From contig JBBBDQ010001937.1 in assembly GCA_037127315.1 (NCBI GenBank), forward strand, positions 519,501-583,500: DNA of 64,000 nucleotides. The letters run 5' to 3'. This document shows, in pieces, positions 53,813 through 64,000 of this stretch. Source of the DNA: Ascarosepion bandense (Eukaryota > Mollusca > Cephalopoda > Sepiida > Sepiidae). The position numbers were made by a program, and so were the translations under genes. Positions within the stretch are counted from its first letter, which is position 1. The number at the start of each line of letters is the position of its first letter. Under the pieces are notes generated by a model. It saw only the letters and a list, made by a program, of their open reading frames with translations. It was not told where the DNA came from and ran no database searches.

Positions 53813-53899
53813 ATTTCAATTAGTCCATAGGAGTAGATGGTTGTAGCTCTATCTGTCATACCTTTTTCTGGATATATCAGTTTTAGTTAAATCCTCTTT

Positions 53900-53985
53900 C
53901 CGTAGCATGGTTGAGTGGATAAAATCGTTGGTTGAATTAATCCAGTGTCAGAGTTGTAAGTTCAATATCTGGCTCAGTAATTTGC
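53900..53985 (+). mobile_element. tRNA-headed SINE S3, head only
   Basis: CATGGTTGAGTGGATAAAAT (A box region) and GTAAGTTCAATATCTGGCTC (B box region), as at 22085. Confidence 0.65.
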
Positions 53986-54002
53986 TTTTTTATGATATGT
54001 CT

Positions 54003-54860
54003 GGTATATCTTGGATTGTGGTGCAGTGGATATCGACTCGGAACGACGAATCAGGAAGGCGGGTTCTAATTCTAGTTGAATTCATGGCATTCACTTTCGC
54101 ACAAAACCCTTGGGAAAGTTAGGAATCCGTCTCTTCGCTCCAGTTAAGTTTAAATCACAGGACATATTGGCGTTCTATAGGATACTGCAGGATAATCTTT
54201 TGCCTAGTCTGTCATATCTCTTTCAAGACATGACCGCCCAAAGCGTGTATCACGTATGGCACTTAACTGACTGACTGAATATAATAGTTGGACTCATGAT
54301 TAAGGCTTCTACTAGGCATAAAGTGGGGGATCTGTTTTTATTGTTATGAAGTCATAAACTGATCCCCCACTAATTACTACTTATTATAATGCATCTCTTC
54401 TTCCGCTAACCATAAGTCTAATAACAGGACAGATTGGCGTTCTATAGCCTTGGCTGGCAACCAGTCTACTGGAGAAAGTAATGATAACCTACTGCCGGAT
54501 AATCTTCTGCCCAGTCATTCATGTTTCTTTCGAGACATGATGGCCCAAAGCGTGTGTCACGTATGGCACTTAACTGACTGACTGAATTTTGAATCATGAT
54601 TAAGGTTTCTACTGGTCATAAAATGGGGGAACAGTTTTCTATTGTTATCAATTAATAAATTGATCTCCCACTAATTACTACTTTATATAATACATCTCTT
54701 CTCACTCTAGCCACGGGTTTAATAACAGGACAGATTGGCGTTCTATAGCCTTAGCTGGCAACCAGTCTACTGGAGAAAGTAATAGCAACCTACTGCGGAG
54801 ACATGATGGCTCAAAGCGTGTATCACGTATTTCATTGAATCGACTGATTGGTCTGTCTCG
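54003..54860 (+). repeat. SINE S1 followed by tandem SINE/LTR-end units
   Basis: A full S1 copy with a deletion (54003-54279) is followed by two further 3' halves (54408-54590, 54712-54856). Each is preceded by the LTR-end palindrome (GTGGGGGATC ... GATCCCCCAC at 54325-54370; a diverged pair at 54625-54670). Period about 300 bp. The last unit is shortened. Confidence 0.85.
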
Positions 54861-55439
54861 CAGTTTCAGTGAACGATACGTGGTACAACGTCACACGTGA
54901 CGTAATGGCGTCCAAACCGTTAGCAGCCTAACACTCACAGAAAACTCAGCTCATTTTAATACCTTCATTATTTGAATCGGGATTTTCTCGTTGCTAAATC
55001 CTTGGAACGTTTCAATAATATTTTCCTCGGTGTGTTTCTGACATTCCTTTCTATGATAATTCTACTTTCGTCATTAGACCAGTCTTTTTAGTTTGGCTAA
55101 ATAAATAATTATTAACTTCTTTGTTTGTTGTCTCTTCATTTACGTCACTTCCGCTATCCAAATAAATCTTCCAATATTGAATTCAATAGATATCACTGAA
55201 AACGTATTGTAGTGGATGAGAAATTACGAACTAAAAACATTTTGGAAAAACCCAGACCACGATTAAAAGCATTTAGGAAAAATCCTGAATCCTGATTGGA
55301 TTAAAAACAGCTAATTTTTATATGACGTATTTTCACCCCTAGATGCGAAAAAGATCGCTGGAGCCGGCATCATGAGAAGTTTCTCTATTTAAACCACGTC
55401 GTTAACCTGACAAAGGCAGTCCAACATGGAAGCCTCATG
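54861..55439. other. No recognised feature
   Basis: Mixed sequence without recognised repeats. A short inverted motif CGTCACACGTGACG lies near 54889. Confidence 0.35.
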
Positions 55440-56005
55440 ACAATGTAACGAAAGAAAATTCAAGAAGCCGACCCGGACGCAGGGTACGTCACTGTTTCAT
55501 TCTACCTCTTCTTCCAATGTCTGTTTCTTCTTTTTCTCTCCACGCTGCCTGAAGAAACAAATAGACGCGTTAAGTACAACTACTTTTTTGTTTCACCCTC
55601 TCTCTCTCAACCTGTCGAGACCTACCAAAATAGGAAGGAGCGAAGACTTTACATTCTGCTACTATACAACCATGAACTCTAAACATCTGCGGACATTTTA
55701 AATACCTACATTACTACTACGAACATTTACTTCAACTCTTGATACCCTAAACTTTCTAATTAAACGTTAATTTCTACCAATTGTTGCTATTAATTTCTTT
55801 TAATAAATTTCTATTTTAAAATACAACATGTATATTTTATTCTTACACCATTCCAAACTAATTCGCACATTCCAACCAGCCGATGAAAACTTTCTGATAA
55901 TTGTGTTGATGATAATTCTGGATAAATCTTGTAAGTTTTAGAGAGTTCGGTTATGTCTGACACAAGGCCGAACCAAGAAACATTAACCAGCTCCCTACTG
56001 CTACA
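55440..56005 (-). repeat. Dispersed repeat D, minus-strand copy
   Basis: In reverse it reads GGTTAATGTTTCTTGGTTCG, CTTGTGTCAGACATAACCG and on through TATTAAAAGAAATTAAT, ATGTCCGCAGATGTTTAGAG and GGTCTCGACAGGTTGAGAGA. It forms an inverted pair with 53035-53640 across about 1.8 kb and matches 21166-21600. Confidence 0.65.
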
Positions 56006-57200
56006 GTATCACCTGTACGAATACGTGTCCCTTTAGCGTTTGATACCGTAAAAATCTTTCGTCAAGTCTAAATTACACCGATTTCAAAGTTTACTCTTGC
56101 TTCTCACCTGTAGGCGTAAGTCTATCAACCTATCATGTAAAGTCGCTTCATTTATAATTGGATTTTCTTTTTATTATGATCATCAAAACAGTTGCTGTCT
56201 TCAAACGCACCACCTTCTTTGACACAAATATTTCGAAACGATAGCTAAATGCATATTTTCATTCAATATGATTTTCTTTCTGTATTAAACAAATTTTTCC
56301 ATCTATCGATTTATTTATCATTATCAACCTCTTCTTTACCCTTTCCTAGGGGTCACTTTGTTACGAGCCCTCTTCGTTCTTTCACGGATAATCCATGACA
56401 AGCCCGCTCTGATTTGCATGAACTGTGTTGGCCTTGGAGGGACCAACATCATAATCTGTTTTGATTGATTTGTGTCCAGTCAACGAAATGGTTAATTTTA
56501 TACTGACATTCGTTTGTCAAGGGTGCTTTATCGAGAAAGCTGTTTGCAGCCAGCATTCCAGCCAAAGCTTTTTCCAATCCTGTCCAATCCAAGTCCATGC
56601 CTTCTTATAAAACAGGACAGGTCCTACCCCACATGGCCAGACCTTAAAATTTCATCAGCTTGATAAGACGTTGGAAAATTGATTCAATTAAACAAGATGA
56701 GTTCTATGCGAAATAAGGACAGATTTGTGAATGGATTAGCTTTGACAATACCCTAGCGTTTTATTAAAGAAATGCTACAAAATAAGTGAGTGACGTGCGC
56801 AGTATTGCCCTCGGCTGCCATATTTAATACAGTTTTTTTTTGTTTTGTTTTATAAATTCTATCAAAGATTAAACGAAATAGCAAAATAGGGAAAATTTAG
56901 AATAATTAATTTACTCAACAATGACACGCTTTTAAAAATATATTCGTTCAAACTGGATTATTTTTTACGTATTATCAACCTTTTGCAGATTTTATTTAAA
57001 AGCACAGTTTGTTTAGATTGTAAGCATTTTGGAGAGATAATAATGATTTACTGATACAAATCTTACTAATTAACCCATTGCTGGAGAAGAAACGGTGGAT
57101 TCATAGCTTTTACAATCTTATTCGCGCCTAACCGAATATAATAACCCAGACTGGATTTGGAACTCAGCTCTCCAATTCCCAATTTCGCCCACACATCAAA
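56006..57200. other. No recognised feature
   Basis: About 1.2 kb. A GC-richer patch at 56340-56650 has no open frame long enough to call. No repeat from elsewhere in the window is recognised. Confidence 0.35.
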
Positions 57201-57204
57201 ACAT

Positions 57205-57318
57205 AAATTGCCTGTTATTCCGAAGCGGTCACCCATCTAGATACTAAATACGCTTGACCTTGCTTACCTTCGTTGATCGGACAAGATTTATTGTTTGAAT
57301 GTGATATGGCTTTAAGCG
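57205..57318 (-). pseudogene. Degraded 5S rRNA-like sequence
   Basis: Minus strand: AAAGCCATATCACATTCAAA, CCGATCAACGAAGGTAAGCA, AGTATCTAGATGGGTGACCG, CTTCGGAATAACAGG. The layout and length of 5S are kept, with many substitutions. The third 5S-like copy in the window and the most diverged. Confidence 0.68.
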
Positions 57319-57377
57319 CAGAATAAATGGAAACATAGATTATAAGTCTATTTCTTCCGCAGTAATCTTTTATACGT

Positions 57378-58073
57378 GATAAATCCGCGGCTATGAAAGT
57401 CGGTTCTCTGTGCAGGGCCCGGAGGTTTTTTCCGTCTGAATCTATCCTGCACATTTATAAATCTACCATCCGCTGCTGCATTGAATACTGTTGCCATATC
57501 TGGTCGGGTGCCCCTGCTATTCTCCTTGGGCTTCTAGACAAGGTACAGCGGAGGGTCTGTAATGTGATCGATACTGACTAGTCATACCGCCTGCAGTCTC
57601 TCTCTCACCGGTGCGACGTGGCTTCCCTGTGTCTCTTCTATAAATACTTTCATGGCTTCTGCTCCGATGAACTTAGATCACTGGTGCCCCCTAGGTTCGA
57701 ATTTGCACGAGATACTAGATTAGCAACTAGATCCCACCCTTTTACAGTTAAACCAATAAAATGCAACCGCAACTTCTACTCCAAAAGTGTCTTTTCTCAT
57801 ACTTCCCGACTGTGGAATTCCCTTCCACATGACTACTTCCCCGACGGCTACAATCACCAGGAGTTTAAATGTAAGGTCAATAGACACCTCCTAACAAACT
57901 AACTCGCTTCCATTCTTTCAAACACTCTTCCCATCCTCCCAACTATCTATCACCCCACCCTTCTGACATTTCCTATATCTAACCACTCTTCTATTTACCT
58001 TCCCCTATGTAGCCCCAAGCGCAATAGTGGCAGTGGAATGCCTTGCCTGGGGTGAAACGATTAAAAAAATGAT
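57378..58073 (+). mobile_element. LINE family A, 5'-truncated
   Basis: KSAAMKVGSLCRARRFFPSE, STIRCCIEYCCHIWSGAPAI and LLDKVQRRVCNVIDTD are open to a single stop (TAG, 57580). The frame then resumes as SLCLFYKYFHGFCSDELRSL, HTSRLWNSLPHDYFPDGYN and NRHLLTN. Full 3' UTR and A-rich tail. Confidence 0.93.
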
Positions 58074-58369
58074 TCTGGATGACTTCCTCTCATTTGTAGC
58101 CCGAAGTTACATAAGCTCACTAAATAGGTTAAACAATAATCTCTATGTCACTCTTGCTTTAAGTGTACCCTCCATATTTTCCTACGTTTCTCCTAATGTG
58201 CTTTAGACATTTCAACTGTCTTTTTCTTTTGATAATTTTCCTTTTCGTTTCTGTGTTCTTTAAAAATTCTTGCATTTTCTTTCCTTGGTATTGTCAGGAT
58301 ATTTCTTTAGCACCTCATTTATGTTGCCAAAAGTCAATTTTCTTACAGAGGGGAGAATATGCGACAGTT

Positions 58370-58645
58370 AAATTAAAAGTTGCAATATGAGGACGAAAGT
58401 TTGATTCCAAAAGTTAAGCATAACTTTAAGAAAAATGAACATGTCATGGACCGAGCATATGAGCAATGACGAGGTTTTGGAAAGAATGGAAACGAAAAAG
58501 AAATTAATATTGAGCATCAGGATGAGACAACTAATGTTCCTGGAATATGCAGTGAGGAAAGAGGGCTTAGAGAACCTGATACTAACAGGTCAGATAGAGG
58601 GGAAAAAGACATGGGAAAGTAGCGGATATCATATCTGTGACGTGA
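58370..58645 (+). mobile_element. RTE-type LINE fragment, plus-strand arm
   Basis: Open frame 58435-58650: MSWTEHMSNDEVLERMETKK, RMRQLMFLEYAVRKEGLENL, ILTGQIEGKK. The preceding 60 bp (AGTTGCAATATGAGGACGAA) recurs in reverse at 59275-59345. Confidence 0.85.
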
Positions 58646-58683
58646 TAGCCCTACTTTCGCTGCCATATAAGTGTACTGATATT

Positions 58684-59600
58684 TTCTTCTATGTGCCTTG
58701 TCCTTTCAGCACGTAGGCGATCATGGCCTTCCACGTCTTCCTATCCCTGGTGGTTCTTCTTCTGTAACATCTCGCAACTTCCGTTATGTCACCCACCTGT
58801 TCAGGCCCTTCAAATATGTTATCCGCTGTTTTCCTCTGTCTCTTTTCCCCTCTATCTGAACTGTTAGTATCAAGTTCTCCAAGCCCTCTTTCCTCATTGC
58901 ATATTCCAGGAACATAAGTTGTCTCATCCTGATGCTCAATATTAATTTCCTTTTCGTTTACATTCTTTCGAAAACTTCATCATTGCTCACATGCTCGATC
59001 CATGATATTCGCAGCATCCTTCTGTAGAACAACATTTCAGTTGCTTTAAGTTTTTCCTTCATCTTTGATGATATTGTCCAACATTCACTGCCATATTGAA
59101 GAACTGACATCTCATAGCAATCCAGTACTGTCTTTTTTGTTTCTGCACCACACAACACTCGTTCTATCATCCACCTGCTCAATCCCTTCAGATATGTTTT
59201 CCGCTGAATATTAATTTCCTTTTCGTTTCCATTCTTTCCAACACCTCATCATTGTCCTCTTGCTCGGTCCCTTACATGTTCATATTTCTTAACGCTATGT
59301 TTAACTTTTGGAACGAAAATTTCGTTCTCATATTGCGACTTGTAATTTATCATATTCCACCCTCTGTTAAACTATTTCCTAGATACCTGAACATTTTAAT
59401 TGCTTGATTTTATTGCATCCAATATCCAATTCCCAAGTTGCTCTCTTTCTTTTGTTAGCAACAATATATTCTGTCGTCTTACGATTGATGATTAGTCCTT
59501 TCTTCTCGCTTTCCTTTATTATCTTCTGTTGGAATTTCTGAAATTTTATTTCTGCCTCGGCTTACATCACTGTTTCATCCTTATATCGAATATTGCGAAC
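58684..59600 (-). mobile_element. RTE-type LINE, minus-strand mosaic
   Basis: 3' end at TTCTTCTATGTGCCTTGTCC (58684, plus). The minus strand gives the RTE C-terminus, then WMIERVLCGAETKKTVLDCY, EMSVLQYGSECWTISSKMKE and MLFYRRMLRISWIEHVSNDE (59182-58958). Upstream of this a second RTE segment repeats the SNDEVLERM region (59195-59260), and a degraded part before YADD reaches 59600. So two RTE pieces are fused head to tail, and the outer piece is an inverted copy of 58370-58510. Confidence 0.82.
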
Positions 59601-59659
59601 AATGTAGCCACCAATAACGAGCTATAGTCGGACTTTTAGGAGTGCTTAATTGCAAAATG

Positions 59660-59832
59660 TTAAGAGGCACGATGGAGTAATGGTTAGCAGCTAGGACTGA
59701 GCAATCAGAGAAACCTGTTCGAATTCCAGTTGGATTCATTGCATTCACTTACGTGAATTCTTTGAGACATATATGAATATTTCTCTTCTTTCGCGCCAAC
59801 CAGGGAAAATAGTTGGACAGACTCAGTTCAAT
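59660..59832 (+). mobile_element. tRNA-headed SINE
   Basis: GCACGATGGAGTAATGGTTA (A box), CTGTTCGAATTCCAG (B box), then TTCATTGCATTCACTTACGT shared with S1 but a different continuation (CGCGCCAACCAGGGAAAATA). Probably a related subfamily. Confidence 0.7.
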
Positions 59833-59911
59833 AGTAAATAGAAAAAGAATATAATTGCAACGTTCAAAACATTAACTTAAAACAGTGCTCAATTTAAAAT
59901 AAAGCAATCAC

Positions 59912-60240
59912 TTTTTTTATAATCATATCACCCCAAGCAAGGCATTTTATTGACACTGTTTTGCTGGGGGTTACATAGGAGAAAAGTTATGAGAAAGAGC
60001 GACAGGTTATAGGGAGTGTCAGAAAGTGGGTAAGAGAAGTATGACTGTGGCCATAAGTAAGGGATCAATTTTTATATTGGTTGTCATATAAAATTGATCC
60101 CCCACTTTATATTTACATATTTTCTTGTCTGTTTATAAGCCCTAGAAAACGAATCAATCAGTAAATGAAATACTGATTAGCTACACATGCATGTCTTTTA
60201 GATTTATTTACATTCTCTAGAATATAATTGTATAGAATTT
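59912..60240 (-). mobile_element. LINE tail plus one 198-bp monomer
   Basis: 59912-60055 is a LINE 3' UTR (minus). 60055-60240 is one monomer with the inverted pair GGGATCAATTTTTATATTGG / AAAATTGATCCCCCAC. The next LINE starts at 60246. Same order as 39.1-40.3 kb. Confidence 0.85.
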
Positions 60241-60245
60241 TTTTC

Positions 60246-60893
60246 TTTGTAACATATCGCCCCAAGTAAGGCATTTTACTGCCACTGTTGTGCAGGGGGT
60301 TACATAGGAGGAAAGTTATGAGAAAGAGGGACAGGTTATAGGGGGTGTCAGGAAGTGGGTAAGAAAAGAAGAGTATACTGATGAGAGTGGAGTGGACAGA
60401 GAATGAAGCATGAGAGAGAGGATGTAGGTTCTTGAGATAGAAGATCACTATTGACTTTACATTTAAATTCTTGGAGATTATAGCTGTCGGGAAAGCAAGT
60501 AAATTGAGGAGAATTCCACAGACGGGAAGTGCGAGAAAAGAAGCTGGTGAAGTAGAATTTCCGGTTACAATTTATTGGTTTCACAGTAAAAGGGTGGGAC
60601 CTAGTTGCTAATCTTGTGGCTCGAGTACATTTATATATAGGGTGCACCAGTGAGGTGTAGTTCATCTGAGCAGATGCCGTGAAAGTATTTGTAGAAGAGA
60701 CACAGGGAAGCCACATTGCGCCCATGAGAAAGTGACTGTATCTGAGCTGCCAAGTCAAGATCAGTCACATTACAGATTCTCCGTGGAATTTTGTCAAGGA
60801 CACTCATGTGGATAGTAGGAGCACCCGACCAGATACGGCAGCAGTATTCAATGCACGGGCGCATGGTAGATTTGTATATATACAGGACTGTTT
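60246..60893 (-). mobile_element. LINE family A, antisense 3' end
   Basis: Minus: MRPCIEYCCRIWSGAPTIHM, SVLDKIPRRICNVTDLDLAA, SLCLFYKYFHGICSDELH, then (frameshift) HPFTVKPINCNRKFYFTSFF and SRLWNSPQFTCFPDSYN. 3' UTR from about 60400 down to 60246. Confidence 0.9.
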
Positions 60894-61160
60894 CTGGCTC
60901 TCTATATATAAAGTATATAAACTATATAAATACAAAGAAGGGATAATTCAGACAAGAATTGAACCCTGATTCAAATATCTGGTTTACTGTTTTTGAAAGA
61001 CAAAAAAGAAAGATACCAGAAACATATGACCTGTGCAAATCTAGAATATCTTTTACTGAATACAATGGACTAACAGGCACATAATATATGATGATCAAGC
61101 AAGAAACAAGAGGCTGGGTTGTTAACCATGTTTGATCGCTGATTAAAATATAGACCAATC
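60894..61160. other. No recognised feature
   Basis: A 78-codon minus frame (61158-60922) has no recognisable motif. Confidence 0.35.
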
Positions 61161-61164
61161 CTAA

Positions 61165-61505
61165 AGAAGTCTTGAGCGTAAGACAGCCGAAACGTCGTTA
61201 ATATGACAACAAGCTATTGCCAAGAGCTCTTAACAATGTAAATAGTTACAATACCTCATCCTCCAGAATTCATGAACGTACAGCGGCCGAAATGTCGTGA
61301 ATATTGCAAAACATGTCACTAGTTTAAACAATGTGAACAGTGTAAATAGTTACAATACCTCATCTCCGAAATTCAGACTGATTCTAAAGAAGTCTTGAAC
61401 GTACAGTGGCCGAAACGTCGTGAATATTGCAACAAAGATGATGTCACTGGTTTAAGCAATGTGAATAGTGTAAATAGTTACAATACCTCATCTCAGAAAT
61501 ATAAC
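61165..61505 (+). repeat. T-satellite units, three tandem copies
   Basis: Units of CTAAAGAAGTCTTGAACGTA, GGCCGAAACGTCGTGAATAT and AGTTACAATACCTCATCTC at about 61165, 61262 (partial) and 61375. Reverse orientation relative to the 63 kb array. Confidence 0.85.
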
Positions 61506-62970
61506 TTGAAGGTTTTTAATACCTTAGGTGATGAAAAACACTTAGGTTAAACAAGAAAAATTGAATAAAATGTTTAATCGCGGTATCTTGTGAGTCATCT
61601 TTAATAAAAACAATCGTACATAAAATGATTCTGCATATTGAATCCTTATGAAGTGTATATAATATGTTTAAGATGGTTTAATATGGGTTAATATGCCCAC
61701 ACAGATACGTATACACATGCATACAAAGATATACAGACGGCGATGGTGTCTAAATGACGCCTGAATTAAAATAATACTGACATTTCACTTTAACAGATAT
61801 GATTAACAAAATTATCGAAAATGTCTTGAAATAGAAAAGAGTAAATTTATTAAATGAAATCCCCTTTCATTTCAACCACGGCCTCCAAATGACTTCAAAA
61901 ACTCCTGCATTGAGCTTACTGCTTGTTTAAGTTGTTGAGTGCTACCATAATTCTTACATTCAGTTTATCTTTAATGTTAAAAGGAGTTTTGTTGATCTCT
62001 CATTAACTTCACTCACATATAATATTAAAGCGGGTTGCTTTTTGTTTATTTAATTGGGCCGATGTAATCGTGATATGGTCATAAAAATTAGGCGACAGAC
62101 ATGACTGAGTTTGCCTGCATGTATGGCGTGGTGTAGCATCTTGTTGCTAGACATAGGGTATTCCAGGAAGCATTGCACAGATTCATCTTATGTTTACCAA
62201 AAAGAAGGAAGCATTGCTCACAACTCTTCTTCTCTTTACAAAAAATACTATATATCGTATTACTGAAATAATCCTTTTATATCTTATTAGTAAAGGAAAT
62301 GCTTTATGTTTTTACTGATTGAATCGTAGTACTGATTTAATATAGTATAGATATGAAATTTTGACGGTCAGACGGTATAAATTTTTTGTACATGAATAAC
62401 TCTGGTTTTTATTTGATCAATTCATATCGGAGAATTTTATCATCTTTGACTTGTCAATGATAAAGAAAATTGCAAAGAACAAAATATTTTAAGGTTCTTT
62501 TGTTGCCATATTCTTTCTTGTCGTCTGGAGCGCTACATTTGCAACGTGTAAGGACAGAAAAGATATTTTCATAAATCAAATACAGAGCTGACTTTTGTCA
62601 TTCAGAAAAAAAAAACAATTGTCTCATTGGGTCATTCTGACAACCTCATTAATCATTGATATAAAGATCTGTAACACTTTGTTCAGTATAAAGCAATTTT
62701 TAATAAAGAATTACTTTTGAATTCCAACAAATATAGAAATAAAATTCCAAACTACATTTACGCAGTCATGTGGAATGCTGTCCCAGTTGTTCTGATTTTC
62801 GTCACTTCGTATTTGAATGAATTCATTTTTAATTACCGGAAACCAAGTATGGCTGTTCTTCCTGCGTTGGGAAAAACATAAGACAAATACTTAAACGTTG
62901 ACCGATTTTAGCTTCTGAGCGTTGGCGTGGAATATTTCTCATATTCTTCTTGTAGAAGACATTCTTGATT
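61506..62970. other. No recognised feature
   Basis: About 1.5 kb of AT-rich sequence. The 65-codon minus frame at 63026-62829 overlaps the satellite edge and is not convincing. Confidence 0.4.
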
Positions 62971-62973
62971 ACA

Positions 62974-64000
62974 TATTTCACATTGTTTAAACTAGTGACA
63001 TCATTTTGTTGCAATATACACGACATTTCGGACGCTGTACGTTCAACACGTCTTTAGGATTTGTCTGTATTTCGGTGATGAGGTATTGTAACTATTTACA
63101 CTATTCACATTGTTTGAACTAGTGACATCATCTTTGTTGCAATATACACGACATTTCGGCCGCTGTACGTTCAACACGTCTTTAGGATTTGTCTGTATTT
63201 CGGTGATGAGGTATTGTAACTATTCACACTATTCACATTGTTTGAACTAGTGACATCATCTTTGTTGCAATATACACGACATTTCGGCCGCTGTACGTTC
63301 AACACGTCTTTAAGATTTGTCTGTATTTCGGTGATGAGGTATTGTAACTATGCACACTATTCACATTGTTTGAACTAGTGACATCATCTTTGTTGCAATA
63401 TACACGACATTTCGGCCGCTGTACGTTCAACACGTTTTTAGGATTTGTCTGTATTTCGGTGATGAGGTATTGTAACTATTCACAATATTCACATTGTTTG
63501 AACTAGTGACATCAACTTTGTTGCAATATACACGACATTTCGGCCGCTGTACGTTCAACACGTCTTTAGGATTTGTCTGTATTTCGGTGATGAGGTATTG
63601 TAACTATTCACACTATTCACATTGTTTGAACTAGTGACATCATCTTTGTTGCAATATACACGACATTTCGGCCGCTGTACGTTCAACACGTCTTTAAGAT
63701 TTGTCTGTATTTCGGTGATGAGGTATTGTAACTATGCACACTATTCACATTGTTTGAACTAGTGACATCATCTTTGTTGCAATATACACGACATTTCGGC
63801 CGCTGTACGTTCAACACGTTTTTAGGATTTGTCTGTATTTCGGAGATAAGGTATTGTAACTATTCACACTATTCACATTGTTTGAACTAGTGACATCATC
63901 TTTGTTGCAATATACACGACATTTCGGCCGCTGTACGTTCAACACGTCTTTAAGATTTGTCTGTTTTTCGGTGATGAGGTTTTGTAACTATTCACACTAT
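62974..64000 (-). repeat. 128-bp T satellite, eight units, runs off the window
   Basis: The anchor CGACATTTCGG occurs at 63021, 63149, 63277, 63405, 63533, 63661, 63789 and 63917: exactly 128 bp each time. Shared variants show units 2-4 and 5-7 to be copies of a 3-unit block: TAAGATTTG with ATGCACAC in units 3 and 6, CGTTTTTAGG in units 4 and 7. On the minus strand each unit holds CTAAAGA, a hairpin-prone stretch and CCGAAATGTCG. Confidence 0.96.

Noticed and set aside
62974..64000. Hammerhead ribozyme in each 128-bp satellite unit
   Set aside because: The related motif reads CTAAAGA instead of CTGANGA, stem III would have a 1-nt loop and the position after U would be G. It is resemblance only.
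1..64000. Operons, Shine-Dalgarno sites, prophage or plasmid features
   Set aside because: Nothing in the window is prokaryotic. Gene organisation, SINE/LINE content and microsatellites are those of an animal genome.

Overview
The window looks like an intergenic or intronic stretch of a large, AT-rich, repeat-dense animal genome, most likely a coleoid cephalopod (octopus-like). This rests on the mix of elements seen: many 5'-truncated non-LTR retrotransposons of one family, tRNA-headed SINEs of the type known from octopus and squid, long (TA)n tracts, TATC/GATA and GT microsatellites, and no bacterial-style gene organisation. The species call is inference. I found no intact host protein-coding gene. 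Two short protein-like open frames (9.37-9.52 kb +, 31.22-31.54 kb -) are the only candidates for non-transposon coding sequence.

Layout. 0-4.4 kb: a foldback repeat, an antisense LINE with an internal deletion, a Penelope-like terminal repeat (pLTR), a hammerhead-like arm and a SINE. 4.9-6.05 kb: two tandem copies of an LTR plus its downstream sequence. 6.9-10.4 kb: LINE, SINE, a Helitron-like element and an RTE end. 10.6-11.7 kb: a 5S-rRNA-headed SINE beside a deleted mariner. 11.7-16.1 kb: a degenerate long LINE carrying a Helitron-like insertion at a reconstructable A/T site, with a second Helitron-like element at its tail. 17.9-19.1 kb: tRNA-Leu-like sequences inside foldback arms, and a complete hammerhead ribozyme fold. 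20.4-27.8 kb: LINE fragments, SINEs and a Helitron-like cluster. 27.3-29.9 kb: a LINE whose 3' end holds ten 198-bp tandem monomers. 30.2-32.4 kb: the GIY-YIG end of a Penelope-like element with its pLTR, an unidentified open frame, and Helitron-like copies. 32.5-40.3 kb: LINE and RTE copies, a 5S-like sequence and SINEs. 40.5-42.7 kb: foldbacks and a recent local duplication. 43-46.6 kb: SINEs and Helitron-like copies. 47.6-51.9 kb: the longest LINE copy, between large TATC arrays. 52.5-56 kb: inverted copies of a dispersed repeat around a SINE/LTR-fragment array. 57-61.5 kb: 5S-like, LINE and RTE fragments. 62.97-64.0 kb: an eight-unit, 128-bp satellite with higher-order structure, running off the window.

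Functionally this is a record of element activity, not a gene cluster. The recurring theme of most interest is self-cleaving-RNA architecture. One full hammerhead (18708-18767) has all three stems, both core strands and a GUC cleavage triplet. Several otherwise different repeat families carry the same plan of CUGANGA, a hairpin, then GAAA. One of these families is physically attached to a Penelope-like GIY-YIG reading frame.
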